Shown here piece after piece: positions 1 to 6,467 of a stretch of 8,707 nt of DNA. Every line of letters begins with the position of its first letter. Position 1 is the stretch's first letter. This DNA is from Natronohydrobacter sp. (GTDB lineage: Bacteria > Pseudomonadota > Alphaproteobacteria > Rhodobacterales > Rhodobacteraceae), in the NCBI GenBank assembly GCA_007123015.1, contig SKSL01000207.1, positions 1 through 8,707 on the forward strand. Reading direction: 5' to 3'. A program made the position numbers and the translations under genes. The notes under the pieces are model-generated. The model saw only the letters and a program-made list of their open reading frames with translations, ran no database searches and was not told where the DNA came from.

Positions 1-74
1 AGCAGCACCAGGATCAGCACTGTGATATTCACCAGCACCTTGTTGCGCGAATTCTGTCCAGCGATATTGTCCAT
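1..74 (-). CDS. aglG: AglG, alpha-glucoside ABC transporter permease (5' end only)
   Basis: Only the first 25 codons lie in the window; the gene continues past the left edge. They read MDNIAGQNSRNKVLVNITVL and then ILVLL, a short polar cytoplasmic head followed by the start of a hydrophobic helix, as expected for the second membrane subunit of a carbohydrate ABC importer. The ATG at 74 is preceded by a GGGGGG Shine-Dalgarno run seven bases upstream (82-87 on the plus strand), and the gene begins 13 bp after the aglF stop, so the two are surely co-transcribed and probably translated in step. The name comes from the aglE-aglF-aglG order known in rhizobia and Rhodobacterales. The visible residues alone would not identify it. 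AglG would pair with AglF to form the membrane channel. Confidence 0.75.
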   Translation of the reverse strand, partial: MDNIAGQNSRNKVLVNITVLILVL

Positions 75-87
75 GTCTCTGCCCCCC

Positions 88-1065
88 TTACCGCATTTCT
101 TTCTGGGCCTGCCGGATATTCGAGATCATCACAGGCAGGACAAGGATCATGATCACGAAGGCCACGGCCGTCGCGCGCCCGTCATCGCGGAACATGTAGG
201 TCATCATGTAACTTGGCAGGATATGCGTGCCGAAATTGCCGCCCGTCATCGTGTAGACGATGTCAAACACCTTGAGCGTCAGGATCGTGATCGTCGTCCA
301 GACCACGACAATCGTGCCCATGATCTGCGGCACCTTGATCTTGAAAAAGACCTGAAACGGGTTTGCGCCGTCGATAATGGCCGCCTCGACTGTTTCTTCG
401 GGGATCCCTCGCAAGGCCGCTGACAGGATCACCATCGCAAAACCAGTCTGGATCCAGATCAGGATGAACATCAGGAAGAAGTTGTTCCAGAACCGGATCT
501 GCAGCGGATCCAGAGCGACCAGCCCCATACTGTCGCGGATCGCGTTGATGATGCCGATATCCGGGTTGGCCGAATAGACGAAACGCCAGATCAGCGACGC
601 CCCCACGAAGCTGATCGCCATCGGCATGAAAATCAGCGATTTCGCGATATTGCCCCAGCTCAGCCGGTCTGTCAGCTGCGCGACCAGAAGCCCGAAGAAT
701 GTGGCCGCCGCAGGCACGAAAAGCACCCAGAGCAGATTGTTGAACACAGCCGTCCGAAAGCTCGATTCGCCCATCAGGTCGATGTAATTGCCCAGTCCGA
801 TGAAATTGGTTCCCGACCGGTCAAAGAGCGAACGCCAGAACGACCCCACCACCGGATAGGCCAGATAGAGCCCGAGTGCGAACATGGCCGGGAACAGGAA
901 CAGCCAGGGGCGGACCTGATTGGCGCGGTTGATATTGCGCCCGGCATTCGGCCCCTTCGCCGGAAAAATCACTTTATCGAGCAGGATGTTGGAAAAATAG
1001 AAATAGCCGACGCATCCACCGACGCCGATGATGATGGTCAAAATGCCTTGCAAGACTGGTGACAT
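88..1065 (-). CDS. aglF: AglF, alpha-glucoside ABC transporter permease
   Basis: A 325-residue inner-membrane permease of the MalF-like sugar ABC importer class. It would form half of the channel for alpha-glucosides such as sucrose, maltose or trehalose. Hydrophobic segments lie near residues 5-27, 52-74, 106-130, 143-163, 193-216, 250-272 and 295-315. The cytoplasmic EAA loop, which docks on the ATPase, is clear: EAAIIDGA at 227-234 with a proline at 246, matching the EAA---G---------I-LP pattern. The ATG at 1065 has a strong GGGGGAGG ribosome site five bases upstream. It lies 128 bp downstream of aglE, with a stem-loop between them, and 13 bp upstream of aglG. Family membership is very likely. 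The exact sugar is inferred from the neighbours (AglE-like binding protein, AglR-like repressor, glucokinase), not from this sequence. Confidence 0.92.
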   Translation of the reverse strand: MSPVLQGILTIIIGVGGCVGYFYFSNILLDKVIFPAKGPNAGRNINRANQVRPWLFLFPAMFALGLYLAYPVVGSFWRSLFDRSGTNFIGLGNYIDLMGESSFRTAVFNNLLWVLFVPAAATFFGLLVAQLTDRLSWGNIAKSLIFMPMAISFVGASLIWRFVYSANPDIGIINAIRDSMGLVALDPLQIRFWNNFFLMFILIWIQTGFAMVILSAALRGIPEETVEAAIIDGANPFQVFFKIKVPQIMGTIVVVWTTITILTLKVFDIVYTMTGGNFGTHILPSYMMTYMFRDDGRATAVAFVIMILVLPVMISNIRQAQKEMR

Positions 1066-1155
1066 GGTTTCCTCCCCCGAACCAGCAAATCGACGCAGTT
1101 TCTCCGTGCACGCGCTGACATCCCGCGTGCAAAGATTAAAAGCCCGAACAGTGCA

Positions 1156-1182
1156 GGCAGGGCCGCGTGCCGTGGCCCTGCC
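1156..1182 (-). promoter_or_regulatory. Intercistronic stem-loop between aglE and aglF
   Basis: Two perfectly complementary 9-base arms, GGCAGGGCC at 1156-1164 and GGCCCTGCC at 1174-1182. In the minus-strand transcript the arms are followed inward by one A-C mismatch and two more G-C pairs around a three-base loop. It starts 11 bases after the aglE stop codon. No unbroken U-run follows: the transcript continues UGCACUGUUCGGGC, with a UUUU run only further on. It is therefore better read as an mRNA 3'-end protector or partial attenuator than as a full terminator. This placement is common in sugar ABC operons, where the binding protein is needed in excess over the permeases. Confidence 0.7.
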
Positions 1183-1193
1183 CCAGGATCAGA

Positions 1194-2546
1194 TCAGCGC
1201 ATCGCGTCCCAGCGGTTCTGGATCGCATCGGCCACATCCTGCGCCGGTGCCCCGGTCACGAAATCGACCATGCCGGTCCAGAACGCCCCGGCCCCGATCT
1301 CGCCCGGCATCACGTCGGATGCGTCAAAGCGGAAGGTGGTCGCATCAAGCAGGATCTGGTTCATCGCGCGCAGCGAGTCATCGCTGAACACATCCAGATT
1401 GACGCCGCTATGCGGGGTCAGGAAGCCCGATTGCGCCATCCAGATTTCATGCGCGATGGGGGTTTTCAGGAATTCGATCAGCCCGCGCGTCGCCTCACTG
1501 TCATCGGTGATGGCGAATTGCGTGCCTGCGCCCATGACCGGCTCGCCCAGATCCTTCTCGGCGAAAGCCGGGAAGTAGAAGAAGTCAAAGTCCTCGCCAT
1601 AGACTGACCCGTCCGGAAAGAAGGTCGGGATGAAAGACGCCTGCTTGTGCATGTAGCACTGGGGCGGGATCGCGAACAGGCCAGCCGGGCTGTCGCGGAA
1701 ATCAGTCGTCGCCACGGCCTGCGGACCGCCCTGCGCCCAGCCATCGGAATGCACGAAAGTGCCAAAAGTTTCAATGGCTTCTACGACTTCGGGCGAATTG
1801 AACGCCAGTTCATTGGTGATCCACTGGTCATAAAGCTCGGGATCATGCAGGCGCAGCATGATATCCTCGACCCAGTCGGTCGCGGGCCAGCCTGTTGCAG
1901 CCCCGGACCCCAGACCAATGCACCAGGGCGTGCCGCCATCATCGACAATCTGCTGCGACAGTTCGAGCAGCTCTTCCATCGTCTCGGGGATCTCGTAGCC
2001 CATATCCTCGAAGGCTTCCGGGCTGTACCAGACCAGCGATTTCACATCGACCTTGTAGAAAAAGCCATACATCGCTTCTTCACCATCAGGTCCGGGGAAG
2101 CTGCCCAGATCCACCCAAGACTGACCGGCAGCATAGTTTTCCACCATCCAGTCGGCTGTCTCTTGTCCCAACGGTGCCAGCGCGCCCTGTGCCGCCATAT
2201 CGGCGGCCAGACCCGGCTGCGGGAACACCGCTATATTCGGGGCCGAATTGGCCTGAATGGCGATCACAATATCCTGCTCGAAACTGTCAGAGCCCGTGTA
2301 GCGCACATCTGCGCCCGTCGCGGCTGCGAAATAGGCCATGGTGTTGCGCACCATCTCGGCATCGACACTCAACCACGGCCCAGTGATGGTCACAGTCTCG
2401 CCAGAGAAATCATGCGCCTCTGCGAAGGCTTCAAAACTCTCCCAGTTGAAGCCCTCTGTGCCCGGCTCGATCAGCAGATCCTGTGCATGCGCGCCGGCAG
2501 CCATAAGCGCAAGCGTGGCCACGCCTGCGTAAAGTTTCGCTTTCAT
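1194..2546 (-). CDS. aglE: AglE, periplasmic alpha-glucoside-binding protein
   Basis: A 450-residue extracellular solute-binding protein of the ABC sugar-importer family, the receptor that delivers substrate to AglFG. The N-terminus is a typical Sec signal peptide: a KAK charged start, a hydrophobic core to about residue 16, and AHA before the likely cut at 21/22. There is no lipobox cysteine, so the mature protein should be free in the periplasm. The mature part is rich in aromatic and acidic residues, as in sugar-binding proteins, and has two cysteines (in TPWCIG and PPQCYMH) that could form a disulfide. An in-frame ATG at 2552 abuts the GGGAGG ribosome site, whereas the ATG at 2546 is six bases from it, so 2546 is chosen. 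It is the first gene of the operon and is transcribed away from aglR. The alpha-glucoside specificity is inferred from family resemblance and gene context. Confidence 0.92.
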   Translation of the reverse strand: MKAKLYAGVATLALMAAGAHAQDLLIEPGTEGFNWESFEAFAEAHDFSGETVTITGPWLSVDAEMVRNTMAYFAAATGADVRYTGSDSFEQDIVIAIQANSAPNIAVFPQPGLAADMAAQGALAPLGQETADWMVENYAAGQSWVDLGSFPGPDGEEAMYGFFYKVDVKSLVWYSPEAFEDMGYEIPETMEELLELSQQIVDDGGTPWCIGLGSGAATGWPATDWVEDIMLRLHDPELYDQWITNELAFNSPEVVEAIETFGTFVHSDGWAQGGPQAVATTDFRDSPAGLFAIPPQCYMHKQASFIPTFFPDGSVYGEDFDFFYFPAFAEKDLGEPVMGAGTQFAITDDSEATRGLIEFLKTPIAHEIWMAQSGFLTPHSGVNLDVFSDDSLRAMNQILLDATTFRFDASDVMPGEIGAGAFWTGMVDFVTGAPAQDVADAIQNRWDAMR

Positions 2547-2552
2547 TGTCAT

Positions 2553-2558
2553 CCTCCC
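2553..2558 (-). promoter_or_regulatory. aglE ribosome binding site (decides start)
   Basis: GGGAGG on the minus strand. The upstream ATG at 2552 touches it directly, which leaves no spacer for the ribosome. The second ATG at 2546 sits at the normal six-base distance. This supports a 450-residue AglE rather than a 452-residue one. Confidence 0.8.
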
Positions 2559-2625
2559 AAGGTTGACGTGTTTTCACGCAGATCTTGCGCCTGCGCCCAG
2601 TTATCCCAGCGCTGCGGGACCAAGC

Positions 2626-2641
2626 CCCAAACCGCTTTGGG
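2626..2641. promoter_or_regulatory. Putative AglR (LacI-family) operator
   Basis: CCCAAACCGCTTTGGG is a 16-bp palindrome with a single mismatched pair (positions 2632/2635) and a CG exactly at its centre. This is the general form of LacI-family operators. It lies immediately downstream of the proposed aglE -10 element, about where the transcript would start, so a bound repressor would block RNA polymerase. The adjacent divergent gene encodes a LacI-family regulator. A second, weaker dyad with an AGCGCT core (CAGCGCTG, 2607-2614) lies 20 bp nearer aglE and could be an accessory site. The motif actually bound by this AglR is not known to me, so the link is inference. Confidence 0.6.
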
Positions 2642-2648
2642 TCACTTC

Positions 2649-2677
2649 ACCTACGCTGATGCCGGATAAGCTGTCAA
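2649..2677 (-). promoter_or_regulatory. Putative sigma70 promoter of aglEFG
   Basis: A perfect TTGACA -35 box reads on the minus strand at 2677-2672. Seventeen bases later comes GTAGGT at 2654-2649 (or TAGGTG with an 18-base spacer), a poor -10 match. A strong -35 with a weak -10 fits a controlled promoter. The predicted transcript start near 2642 falls on the palindromic operator, leaving a leader of roughly 95 bases before the aglE ATG. Confidence 0.5.
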
Positions 2678-2698
2678 TTGAATTGTCTGAAAGCTTAT
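2666..2698. repeat. 33-bp interrupted inverted repeat covering the aglE -35 box
   Basis: ATAAGCTGTCA at 2666-2676 and TGAAAGCTTAT at 2688-2698 are inverted copies matching at 10 of 11 positions, separated by 11 bp. The arm nearer aglE contains most of the TTGACA box. A smaller, imperfect dyad (2673-2687, centred on 2680) is nested inside. GTCAATTGAAT at 2673-2683 recurs as GTCAATTCAAT at 2785-2795, 112 bp away and just before the aglR start. A second regulator or a second AglR site could bind here; no known protein is identified. Confidence 0.5.
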
Positions 2699-2773
2699 GT
2701 TTTTGTTGAGCATTTCGCAGGTGCAGAAAATACGGGCGTTTTGCGAATTACGCTTCACAAGGGTCAGATTTTG

Positions 2774-2779
2774 CATAAT
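2774..2779 (+). promoter_or_regulatory. Possible -10 element of aglR
   Basis: CATAAT matches TATAAT at five of six positions and lies 31 bp before the aglR ATG. No good -35 box is found 16-18 bp upstream. The call is weak and rests mainly on position. The start it implies, near 2786, falls on the second copy of the GTCAATT-type repeat, which would allow autoregulation. Confidence 0.3.
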
Positions 2780-2809
2780 ATCTCGTCAATTCAATACGGT
2801 TTGAAGATC

Positions 2810-3838
2810 ATGAGCGTGACCCTGAAACAACTTGCGGCCTCTCTGGGCCTGTCACCGACAACAGTGAGTCGCGCCCTCAATGGCTTCCCCGAAGTCAACG
2901 CCGAGACCCGCAAGCGGGTTCAGGACGCAGCCGAGCGCGCCCAATACCGCCCCAATACGCGCGCCAAATCTCTGGCCACTGGCCGCTCCATGGCCATCGC
3001 GCATGTCATTCCAGTCTCGACCAGCCATGAAATCGTCAATCCGGTCTTTGCCGATTTCATCGCAGGCGCAGGTGAAAGCTACTCGCGCGCAGGCTATGAG
3101 ATGCTGCTGCGCGTGACGTCTGACGCCGAAGAAGCGCAGACCTATCGCGATCTGATCGCGCGCGGGGCCGTCGATGGCTTCATGGTGCAAGCCCCCAAGA
3201 TCAGCGATCCACGGGTCGATCTGCTCTCGGAAATGGGGGTTCCGTTCGTCATCCATGGCCGCACCAGCGATATCGCGCGACCTTATTCCTGGCTCGATAT
3301 CAACAACCAGCGCTCGTTCCGCCGCGCCACCCGGTTCCTGATCGATCTTGGGCACCGCCGTATCGCGCTGATCAACGGGCTTGAACATCTTGATTTTGCG
3401 GCCCGCAGGCGTCGCGGCTATCTGGAAGGGCTGGAAAGCGCAGGTATCGGGCCTGACCCTGACCTGATGCGGCAAGCCGAGATGACCGAACCCTATGGCT
3501 ATCGCAGCCTGACCGAGATGATGCGCCTGCGCTCTCCGCCAACCGCGTTTCTGTCATCCTCGATGATCGTGGCCTATGGGCTAAGGCGCGGGCTGACAGA
3601 TCTGGGGCTGCGCATGGGCCGCGATGTATCGGTGATCACGCATGATGATGATCTGTCTTACCTTCCCAATGATGGCGATGTGCCGGTCTTCACGGCCACA
3701 CGTTCCTCGGTGCGCGAGGCCGGGCGCCGCGCAGCCCAGATGCTGTTGCAGCTGGTCAAGGACCCGCAATGCGGTCCGCTGACCGAATTGATGGAAACCG
3801 CGCTGACAGTCGGGGCCTCGACCGGGCCAGCCCCATAG
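2810..3838 (+). CDS. aglR: AglR, LacI-family transcriptional repressor
   Basis: A 342-residue regulator. Residues 2-24 (SVTLKQLAASLGLSPTTVSR, then ALNG) form the classic LacI helix-turn-helix. They continue through PEVNAETRKRVQDAAE and YRPN into the hinge region near residue 50 (ARSLA-type, here AKSLATGRS). The remainder has the periplasmic-binding-protein-like effector fold (FMVQAPKISDPRVDLL, HRRIALINGLEHLDFAARRR and the ISVITHDD-like VSVITHDDD are typical). Length is normal for the family. The reading frame is open back to 2678, but the ATG at 2810 gives the standard LacI N-terminus, so the upstream part is judged non-coding. It is divergent from aglE and probably represses the transporter operon until an alpha-glucoside or derived sugar binds. 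The family is certain. The AglR name comes from context. Confidence 0.9.
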   Translation: MSVTLKQLAASLGLSPTTVSRALNGFPEVNAETRKRVQDAAERAQYRPNTRAKSLATGRSMAIAHVIPVSTSHEIVNPVFADFIAGAGESYSRAGYEMLLRVTSDAEEAQTYRDLIARGAVDGFMVQAPKISDPRVDLLSEMGVPFVIHGRTSDIARPYSWLDINNQRSFRRATRFLIDLGHRRIALINGLEHLDFAARRRRGYLEGLESAGIGPDPDLMRQAEMTEPYGYRSLTEMMRLRSPPTAFLSSSMIVAYGLRRGLTDLGLRMGRDVSVITHDDDLSYLPNDGDVPVFTATRSSVREAGRRAAQMLLQLVKDPQCGPLTELMETALTVGASTGPAP

Positions 3839-3894
3839 TGCATGCAGCGCTCATCGGGCGTTTTGCGATCCGCCGCTTGCAGCCCGCCGCGAAA

Positions 3895-3911
3895 GCATCG
3901 TATCAGGATGC
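3895..3911. repeat. Small inverted repeat upstream of glk
   Basis: GCATC at 3895-3899 and GATGC at 3907-3911 flank a seven-base loop, about 38 bp before the glk start. It could be a weak hairpin in an aglR-glk transcript or part of a binding site. The arms are only five bases and it may be chance. The rest of the 111-bp aglR-glk gap shows no terminator. Confidence 0.2.
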
Positions 3912-3949
3912 AGATCCGCCCCGGAACATGCAACGCATCAGGAAAAACC

Positions 3950-4900
3950 ATGCCCGCAGAGCTTAGCCCGGTTCTTGTCGTCGATGTCGGCGGCACCAAT
4001 ACACGCGTGGCGCTGGCGCGGGGGCATACGCTGGTGGCAGGCTCGACCCAGCGCTATCGCAACGCTGATCACGATGGGCTCGCATCTGTTCTGACGCAGT
4101 ATCTTGCGCAGCACAGCCTGAAACCTGCGCGCGGGGCGGTCGCTCTGGCAGGGCCTGTCCGGGGCAATCATGCCGAAATGACCAATCTCGGCTGGAAGGT
4201 AGAAGCAGAAACGCTTGCCGCCGAGATCGGCTTGCAGGACATCGGACTGCTGAACGATCTTCAGGCACAGGGTCATGCGCTTGCCCATTTGCCCGACACA
4301 CATCTGCGCCGGATCCGCAGCGGCCAGCCCGAGGACGGCCCCAAACTGGTGGTCGGGCTTGGCACCGGGGTCAATGCGGCCCCGGTCTATCCGGCAGGGG
4401 CGGGACATATCGTGCCTGCGGCCGAAGCGGGCCATATCCATCTGCCCCTGCACAGCCCCGAGGATTACCATCTGGCCGACTGGCTGGTCGCGCGGCGCGG
4501 CTTTGCCTCGGTCGAGGATGTTCTGGCCGGATCCGGGCTGGAACGGCTCTATGCCTATCACGCCGAACAGGCCGGGTCTGGCAAGGCGCTCGATGCAGGC
4601 GCGATCATGGACGCGATGGATCAGGGCAGCGCACTCGCGCAGGCCACAGGGCGGCATTACGTCCGGCTGCTTGCCCATGTTCTGGCCGATCTCGCCCTGA
4701 TAACCCTGCCCTTCGGCGGAATCTATCTGATCGGGGGTGTGGGACGCGCCTTCGCCCCCTGGCTGGAGCGTTTCGGCTTCGAGACCGCCTTCACGGATAT
4801 GGGCCGCTTCTCTGATCTGGTCGCGCGCTTCCCGGTGGCGATTGTCGAAGATGATTATGCCGCACTTGCAGGTTGCGCGGCCTATCTGGACGCGCGCTGA
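3950..4900 (+). CDS. glk: Glk, ATP-dependent glucokinase
   Basis: A 316-residue cytoplasmic kinase that makes glucose 6-phosphate from glucose and ATP. It is of the bacterial Glk family (E. coli type, about 320 residues), not the ROK family: the ROK zinc motif CxCGxxGC is absent. Visible motifs are the phosphate-binding loop VVDVGGTNTR at 10-19, TNLGW at 78-82, the glucose-binding and catalytic N102-D103 in LLNDLQAQG, the second glycine loop GLGTGVN from 136, AEAGHIHLP at 158-166 and the adenosine-side IGGVGRAF from about 261. Frames open further upstream (ATGs at 3842 and 3908), but only the ATG at 3950 has a good site (AGGA, six bases away) and the normal N-terminus. Downstream of aglR on the same strand, it probably handles glucose released from imported alpha-glucosides. 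Its last 19 bp overlap the convergent membrane-protein gene. Confidence 0.93.
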   Translation: MPAELSPVLVVDVGGTNTRVALARGHTLVAGSTQRYRNADHDGLASVLTQYLAQHSLKPARGAVALAGPVRGNHAEMTNLGWKVEAETLAAEIGLQDIGLLNDLQAQGHALAHLPDTHLRRIRSGQPEDGPKLVVGLGTGVNAAPVYPAGAGHIVPAAEAGHIHLPLHSPEDYHLADWLVARRGFASVEDVLAGSGLERLYAYHAEQAGSGKALDAGAIMDAMDQGSALAQATGRHYVRLLAHVLADLALITLPFGGIYLIGGVGRAFAPWLERFGFETAFTDMGRFSDLVARFPVAIVEDDYAALAGCAAYLDAR

Positions 4901-5502
4901 TCCCGCAGCGGCATCGCGCGGCCCAGAGCATTGAGCAGATAGGCCAGCGCCAGAAAAGCCATCAGAAACCCGGCCAGATTAAGACCGACAGCGGGCCAGC
5001 CCAAAGCCTCGACATTGAAAAACGGGTACAGAAACCGTCCCGACACTAGACCCCGCGTCATCCCGTAGACTGCATAGAGCGCAGGCCAGATCAGCCATGT
5101 CAGCGGCTGGCCCTCGCGCGGGTCATGGCGCGTGGTTTCCATCAGCCAGAACCACAACATCGCGGCAGGCAGGATCGTATGCAATGCATGATCGACCCAC
5201 CAGCGCAGCCCCGTAAACACCACGAATTGCGCCAGCAGCGCATGATAGACCAGCCCCACCATGATCATCGAGAGCGTCACCATGCTCATCCAGCCGTAGG
5301 ACAGCCGCTGACCCGTCACAGCGATGCGCAGCATGGTCGCGGCCATCAGCGCATTGGTCAGGATGGTGAAAAACCCTGCAAGAAACCAGAGCGTCGCCAA
5401 CACGCCCACCCCCTGCCCCAGCAGCAAACCGAATTGCGCCAGCAGCGCAGCGACGCCCAAGGTGCCAATCAGACCAGCAGTGATGCGATATTTCGGGTCC
5501 AT
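4882..5502 (-). CDS. Pr6Pr family six-helix membrane protein
   Basis: A 206-residue integral membrane protein with about six hydrophobic helices. Features that fit the Pr6Pr family are LAGFFTILTNALMA in the second helix, VYHALLAQF, the conserved histidine/proline stretch VDHALHTILPAAMLWFWLM, WLIWPALYAVYGMTRG and YPFFNV. Function is unknown to me, and no catalytic motif is evident beyond the intramembrane histidines. The frame extends back to 5631, but the ATG at 5502 has a GGAAAG site five bases upstream and starts right before the first helix. Longer forms would overlap recO. It is divergent from recO (94-bp gap) and convergent with glk, with its stop codon inside the glk coding region. It looks like a single-gene transcript. 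Confidence 0.82.
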   Translation of the reverse strand: MDPKYRITAGLIGTLGVAALLAQFGLLLGQGVGVLATLWFLAGFFTILTNALMAATMLRIAVTGQRLSYGWMSMVTLSMIMVGLVYHALLAQFVVFTGLRWWVDHALHTILPAAMLWFWLMETTRHDPREGQPLTWLIWPALYAVYGMTRGLVSGRFLYPFFNVEALGWPAVGLNLAGFLMAFLALAYLLNALGRAMPLRDQRASR

Positions 5503-5596
5503 GCGCGCTTTCCATCGTGGCTCTCTGCGCAGGTAATGCAGGATGCGGTCAGGAAAACCCTTGCCGTGCGCGCCTTCGCGGTCCAGACCCCGGTGC

Positions 5597-6319
5597 ATGG
5601 ACTGGCGTGACGAAGGCATCCTGCTCAGCATGCGGCGTCATGGCGAGGCCACGGCGCTGATCGAGGTATTCTCGGCCCTGCATGGCCGCCACGCTGGCGC
5701 TGTGCGCGGCGGCGCCTCGCGCAAGATGGCGGCTGTGCTGCAACCGGGCGCACAGCTTGACCTGATCTGGCGTGCACGGCTTGACGCGCATCTGGGCAGT
5801 TTCACAGTCGAATTGATCCGCGCGCGCGCAGGCCCCTTGCTGGGGGATCGTCTGGCGCTTGGCGCGCTGACCAGTGCCGCGGCGCTCTGTCGCTTCGCGC
5901 TGCCTGAACGCATGGCCTATCCGGGGCTCTACGCTCAGACCCTGCGCCTGCTCGACAGCCTCGGCGCTCCGGGCTGGCTGCGCGGCTATGCGCAATGGGA
6001 ACTCGCGCTGCTGGACGCGACAGGCTTCGGGCTTGATCTTGATCAATGCGCGGTCACTGGCAGGGCCACAGGGCTGGCCTATGTCTCTCCGCGCACTGGC
6101 CGGGCCGTGACACAAGACGGCGCGGGCGATTACGCGGCCCGGCTGCTGCCATTGCCGGCTGCGCTGCATGACGCATCTGCCCCGTTCAGCGCCGAAGACC
6201 TGCGCGCGGCACTGCATCTGAGCGGCTATTTCCTGCAGAATTGGCTGGCAGACAGCACGGGCCGCCCCTTGCCAGAGGCCCGCGCACGCTTTCTGACCCT
6301 ACTCGACGGGTACAGCTGA
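5597..6319 (+). CDS. recO: RecO, DNA repair and recombination mediator
   Basis: A 240-residue protein that helps load RecA onto SSB-coated single-stranded DNA in the RecFOR pathway. The N-terminal OB-fold region begins MDWRDEGILLSMRRHGEA and continues through ALHGRHAGAVRGGASRK and LQPGAQLDLIWRARLD, a pattern I recognise from Rhodobacteraceae RecO. An alpha-helical C-terminal part follows, ending in LHLSGYFLQNWL and a short tail. The zinc-binding cysteines seen in some RecO proteins are not present as a set. The frame opens earlier (ATG at 5543), but family N-termini begin at MDWRD/MEWRD, so 5597 is used although its ribosome site is poor. In relatives recO often follows rnc and era. Here the upstream neighbour is a divergent Pr6Pr gene, so recO must have its own promoter in the 94-bp gap. 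Confidence 0.9.
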   Translation: MDWRDEGILLSMRRHGEATALIEVFSALHGRHAGAVRGGASRKMAAVLQPGAQLDLIWRARLDAHLGSFTVELIRARAGPLLGDRLALGALTSAAALCRFALPERMAYPGLYAQTLRLLDSLGAPGWLRGYAQWELALLDATGFGLDLDQCAVTGRATGLAYVSPRTGRAVTQDGAGDYAARLLPLPAALHDASAPFSAEDLRAALHLSGYFLQNWLADSTGRPLPEARARFLTLLDGYS

Positions 6320-6350
6320 TGCAGAGCGCGCGCAAACATCGTGAGATGAG

Positions 6351-6368
6351 CGGTCATAAAACTGTCAT
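6351..6368 (+). promoter_or_regulatory. Pho box (PhoB binding site) upstream of phoR
   Basis: CGGTCATAAAACTGTCAT consists of two 7-base direct repeats, CGGTCAT and CTGTCAT, spaced by AAAA. It matches the enterobacterial Pho box consensus CTGTCATAWAWCTGTCAY at 17 of 18 positions. A -10-like TATCGG follows ten bases after the second repeat, the usual distance for PhoB-activated promoters where the box replaces the -35. The only gene just downstream is phoR, which makes phosphate-responsive autoregulation likely. The implied transcript start near 6391 rules out the earliest in-frame phoR starts. Confidence 0.8.
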
Positions 6369-6467
6369 CAAGTGGTTTTATCGGTAAGGATGGTCAGGGC
6401 AAATCAAGCGCGTGCAAGCCAGAGCAAAAGCCCTGCCGAGGTGCAGCAACAACAGGCGAGCAAAATC

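Noticed and set aside
2567..2578. CGTG-TTTT-CACG dyad in the aglE leader as an operator
   Set aside because: The arms are only four bases and it lies in the transcribed leader. It is much weaker than the 2626-2641 palindrome.
1647..2669. 340-codon open frame on the plus strand antisense to aglE
   Set aside because: It mirrors the aglE coding strand. High GC opens long antisense frames, the peptide is rich in R/H/C with no domain, and aglE is well supported.
2678..2809. 44-residue upstream extension of AglR
   Set aside because: It would push the helix-turn-helix away from the N-terminus, which LacI-family proteins do not do. The region instead holds the promoter elements.
3938..4678. 246-codon open frame antisense to glk
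   Set aside because: Composition (many C, R, H, Q) is typical of antisense shadows in GC-rich genes. glk has all family motifs on the other strand.
6372..6467. Upstream extension of phoR to a GTG at 6372 or ATG at 6390
   Set aside because: These starts fall in or at the edge of the Pho-box promoter, lack a properly spaced ribosome site, and add a low-complexity Q/S-rich stretch with no match to the PAS domain.
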